From assembly GCA_030593665.1 (NCBI GenBank), contig JAUVGS010000115.1, positions 1-6,844 on the forward strand: DNA of 6,844 bases. The letters are read 5' to 3'. This document shows positions 6,181-6,844 of this stretch, piece after piece (positions within the stretch are counted from its first letter, which is position 1; each line of letters opens with the position of its first letter). Made by a program: the position numbers and the translations under genes. The DNA is from Chitinivibrionales bacterium (lineage in GTDB: Bacteria > Fibrobacterota > Chitinivibrionia > Chitinivibrionales > JANQEN01). The notes beneath the pieces are model-generated. The model did no database searches, had not been told where the DNA came from, and saw only the letters and a list, made by a program, of their open reading frames with translations.

Positions 6181-6261
6181 CCGGAATATATAGGCTTAAT
6201 AATTTCACCATATTTGTAATTTATAGAATCAAAATGAAACTTTTTCAGAAAATATATCCGG
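6181..6261. repeat. Spaced inverted repeat CCGGAATATAT / ATATATCCGG upstream of the sensor gene
   Basis: Arms at 6181-6191 and 6252-6261 pair over ten bases with one bulge and enclose about 60 bases. The inner end is 24 bases from the sensor gene ATG, so it may be a regulator site pair or a leader RNA stem. In such AT-rich DNA it could also arise by chance, though the GC ends (CCGG) argue slightly against this. Confidence 0.3.
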
Positions 6262-6467
6262 CACAATGGTGTAAAAAAACAAATAGTTACTGTTTACCGC
6301 GATAAGTTCATTCTATCAATTTTGTCTAATAAAAATATAGTATAAAAAAAATCCCACTATACCTTTCTTTTTTAATTTCCGCAAATATATTTTATCCGCT
6401 TATTTTTTTCTAAACAATAATAACTAATATTTGTATATATATAACAAAATAATTTCTGGTGTATTGT

Positions 6468-6473
6468 AAGGAG
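6468..6473 (+). promoter_or_regulatory. Ribosome binding site AAGGAG of the zinc-ribbon gene
   Basis: AAGGAG lies eight bases before the ATG at 6482. It is a near-ideal site and the main reason to accept this short gene. Confidence 0.85.
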
Positions 6474-6481
6474 ATTAATTT

Positions 6482-6661
6482 ATGAATACCAAGAAAGGTT
6501 CAAAGAATGCGATTGACAACCGTGGAGAGACAACGGTAATGACCTGCACTAACTGTGGGAAGGACAGAAAACCGTTCCGCCTTGTCAGTAATGGTAAAAC
6601 CCGTATGGCTTACGAATGCAACTGCGGTGTACTTAACAAAATCGGTGAAAAGATAATGTAA
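6482..6661 (+). CDS. Small zinc-ribbon protein (59 residues), function unknown
   Basis: The ORF from ATG 6482 to TAA 6659-6661 has a strong ribosome site and gives a basic 59-residue protein. Four cysteines make a C-x2-C (C22, C25, in CTNCGK) and, 20 residues on, a C-x-C (C46, C48, in ECNCGV), as in small zinc ribbons. Between them is a positively charged segment (KDRKPFR) of a kind that could contact nucleic acid. The N-terminus is polar and probably unstructured, and no signal peptide is present, so it acts in the cytoplasm. It is the only main gene here on the plus strand, divergent from the sensor gene. Ribosome-, RNA- or transcription-associated roles are typical of such ribbons, but none can be assigned from sequence alone. 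Confidence 0.85.
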   Translation: MNTKKGSKNAIDNRGETTVMTCTNCGKDRKPFRLVSNGKTRMAYECNCGVLNKIGEKIM

Positions 6662-6705
6662 TTCTTTTTGAAACATTTCTATTCCACCATGCATCTATAA
6701 GGGAA

Positions 6706-6755
6706 ATAACAGTATGTTAAGCAGATGGAGCATGGGAATGACCATTCTGCTTCTA
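6706..6755 (+). repeat. Copy 1 of a 50-base structured direct repeat
   Basis: This 50-base block recurs at 6795-6844 with one difference (A6729 versus G6818), a period of 89 bases. It folds into a hairpin: AAGCAGA-TGG (6719-6728) pairs with CCA-T-TCTGCTT (6742-6752) with one bulged T, and CAT/ATG around a GGGA tetraloop sits at the tip. The single difference falls in the small internal loop, so the stem is kept. A second small dyad, TAACA-GTA-TGTTA, begins the unit. Confidence 0.85.
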
Positions 6756-6809
6756 CATAATGTTATCCAGGGGCTATCGTACTTGCCCACAGGGATAACA
6801 GTATGTTAA
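6714..6809 (+). CDS. Possible 31-residue hydrophobic ORF spanning the repeat
   Basis: ATG 6714 follows AAGGG by ten bases and encodes MLSRWSMGMTILLLHNVIQG and onward to a TAA at 6807-6809. The stop overlaps the equivalent ATG of copy 2 (6803-6805), which starts MLSRWGMGMTILLL and is open to the window edge. Either copy could be a small membrane peptide, or copy 2 could be the true start of a larger gene whose 5' end was duplicated. Because the period of 89 is not a multiple of three, it is not an in-frame protein repeat. The hairpin may equally be a non-coding element. Confidence 0.25.
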   Translation: MLSRWSMGMTILLLHNVIQGLSYLPTGITVC

Positions 6810-6844
6810 GCAGATGGGGCATGGGAATGACCATTCTGCTTCTA
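6795..6844 (+). repeat. Copy 2 of the 50-base structured direct repeat, cut by the window edge
   Basis: It matches copy 1 at 49 of 50 positions through the last base of the window, so the repeat may be longer than 50 bases and further copies may follow. The same hairpin forms at 6808-6841. The 39 bases between the copies include TGTTATCC (6761-6768), which can pair with GGATAACA (6793-6800) at the start of this copy. Confidence 0.85.

Larger units (their letters stand above)
6158..6481. other. AT-rich divergent spacer between the sensor and zinc-ribbon genes
   Basis: A 324-base stretch with no gene, strongly AT-rich (long A, T and TA runs). It must hold the starts for the leftward sensor gene and the rightward zinc-ribbon gene. 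A TA-rich -10-like box (TATATATA near 6434-6441) lies upstream of the zinc-ribbon gene, without a clear -35. No convincing promoter could be fixed for the sensor gene. Short inverted arms TATAGT/ACTATA occur around 6336-6361. Confidence 0.5.

Noticed and set aside
6054..6266. 70-codon minus-strand ORF at the start of the sensor gene
   Set aside because: It overlaps the sensor gene's signal-anchor region in another frame and has a low-complexity Tyr/Lys/Ile composition typical of AT-rich spacer DNA.
6631..6721. Integron attC site, because GTTAAGC in each repeat fits GTTRRRY and ACTTAAC at 6631 fits RYYYAAC
   Set aside because: The left motif lies inside the zinc-ribbon gene, the second repeat has no matching RYYYAAC partner, and there is no cassette-sized gene between sites.
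6706..6844. CRISPR-like repeat-spacer arrangement (50-base repeat, 39-base spacer)
   Set aside because: Only two repeats are visible, the repeat is longer than usual, the spacer itself has a hairpin partner in the repeat, and no cas gene is nearby.

Overview
The window looks like part of a chromosome from a Gram-negative-type bacterium with many secreted proteins. Four of the five main genes carry an N-terminal signal peptide or membrane anchor. One of them, a large secreted protein, combines a gingipain/clostripain-like (clan CD, C25-type) peptidase core with a golvesin-type beta domain and two tandem CBM5/12 chitin-binding modules. That architecture, the moderate GC content and the very AT-rich spacers suggest an uncultured or poorly described polymer degrader. 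Fibrobacterota/Chitinivibrionia or a similar lineage is a guess from style, not something the sequence proves.

Layout. Positions 1-1996 (minus) hold the peptidase, which runs off the left edge and is split by a one-base frameshift near 1709-1711. Its stretch after the shift stays open to the edge. Immediately upstream, overlapping by 8 bases, lies a 239-residue secreted all-helical protein (1989-2708, minus). The two form an operon read from a sigma-70-type promoter at 2901-2942, with a roughly 190-base leader that contains a 10-codon micro-ORF behind a 12-base anti-Shine-Dalgarno match. Positions 2943-3233 have no convincing gene. Positions 3234-5270 (minus) encode a 678-residue exported, coiled-coil-rich protein with at least five degenerate helical-hairpin units and a proline-rich 13-residue tandem repeat. 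It has its own near-consensus promoter (5339-5367). Positions 5378-6157 (minus) encode a membrane-anchored double-Cache-like sensor domain that ends where a histidine kinase or chemoreceptor would normally continue into its second membrane helix. After a 324-base AT-rich divergent spacer, positions 6482-6661 (plus) encode a 59-residue zinc-ribbon protein. The right edge (6706-6844) holds two copies of a 50-base element, 89 bases apart, each folding into a bulged hairpin and carrying a ribosome-binding-site-like start.

How the parts may work together (inference). The helical protein and the peptidase are translationally coupled and both exported, so the helical protein may be a partner, chaperone or inhibitor of the peptidase. 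The CBM5 pair would hold the enzyme on chitin or a similar insoluble glycan. The exported repeat protein and orphan sensor could belong to the same envelope programme, but nothing in the sequence beyond shared strand and adjacency links them. The most unusual points are the roughly 340-residue insertion between the putative catalytic His and Cys of the peptidase, the frameshift at a quasi-palindrome, the leader micro-ORF, and the structured repeat at the right edge.
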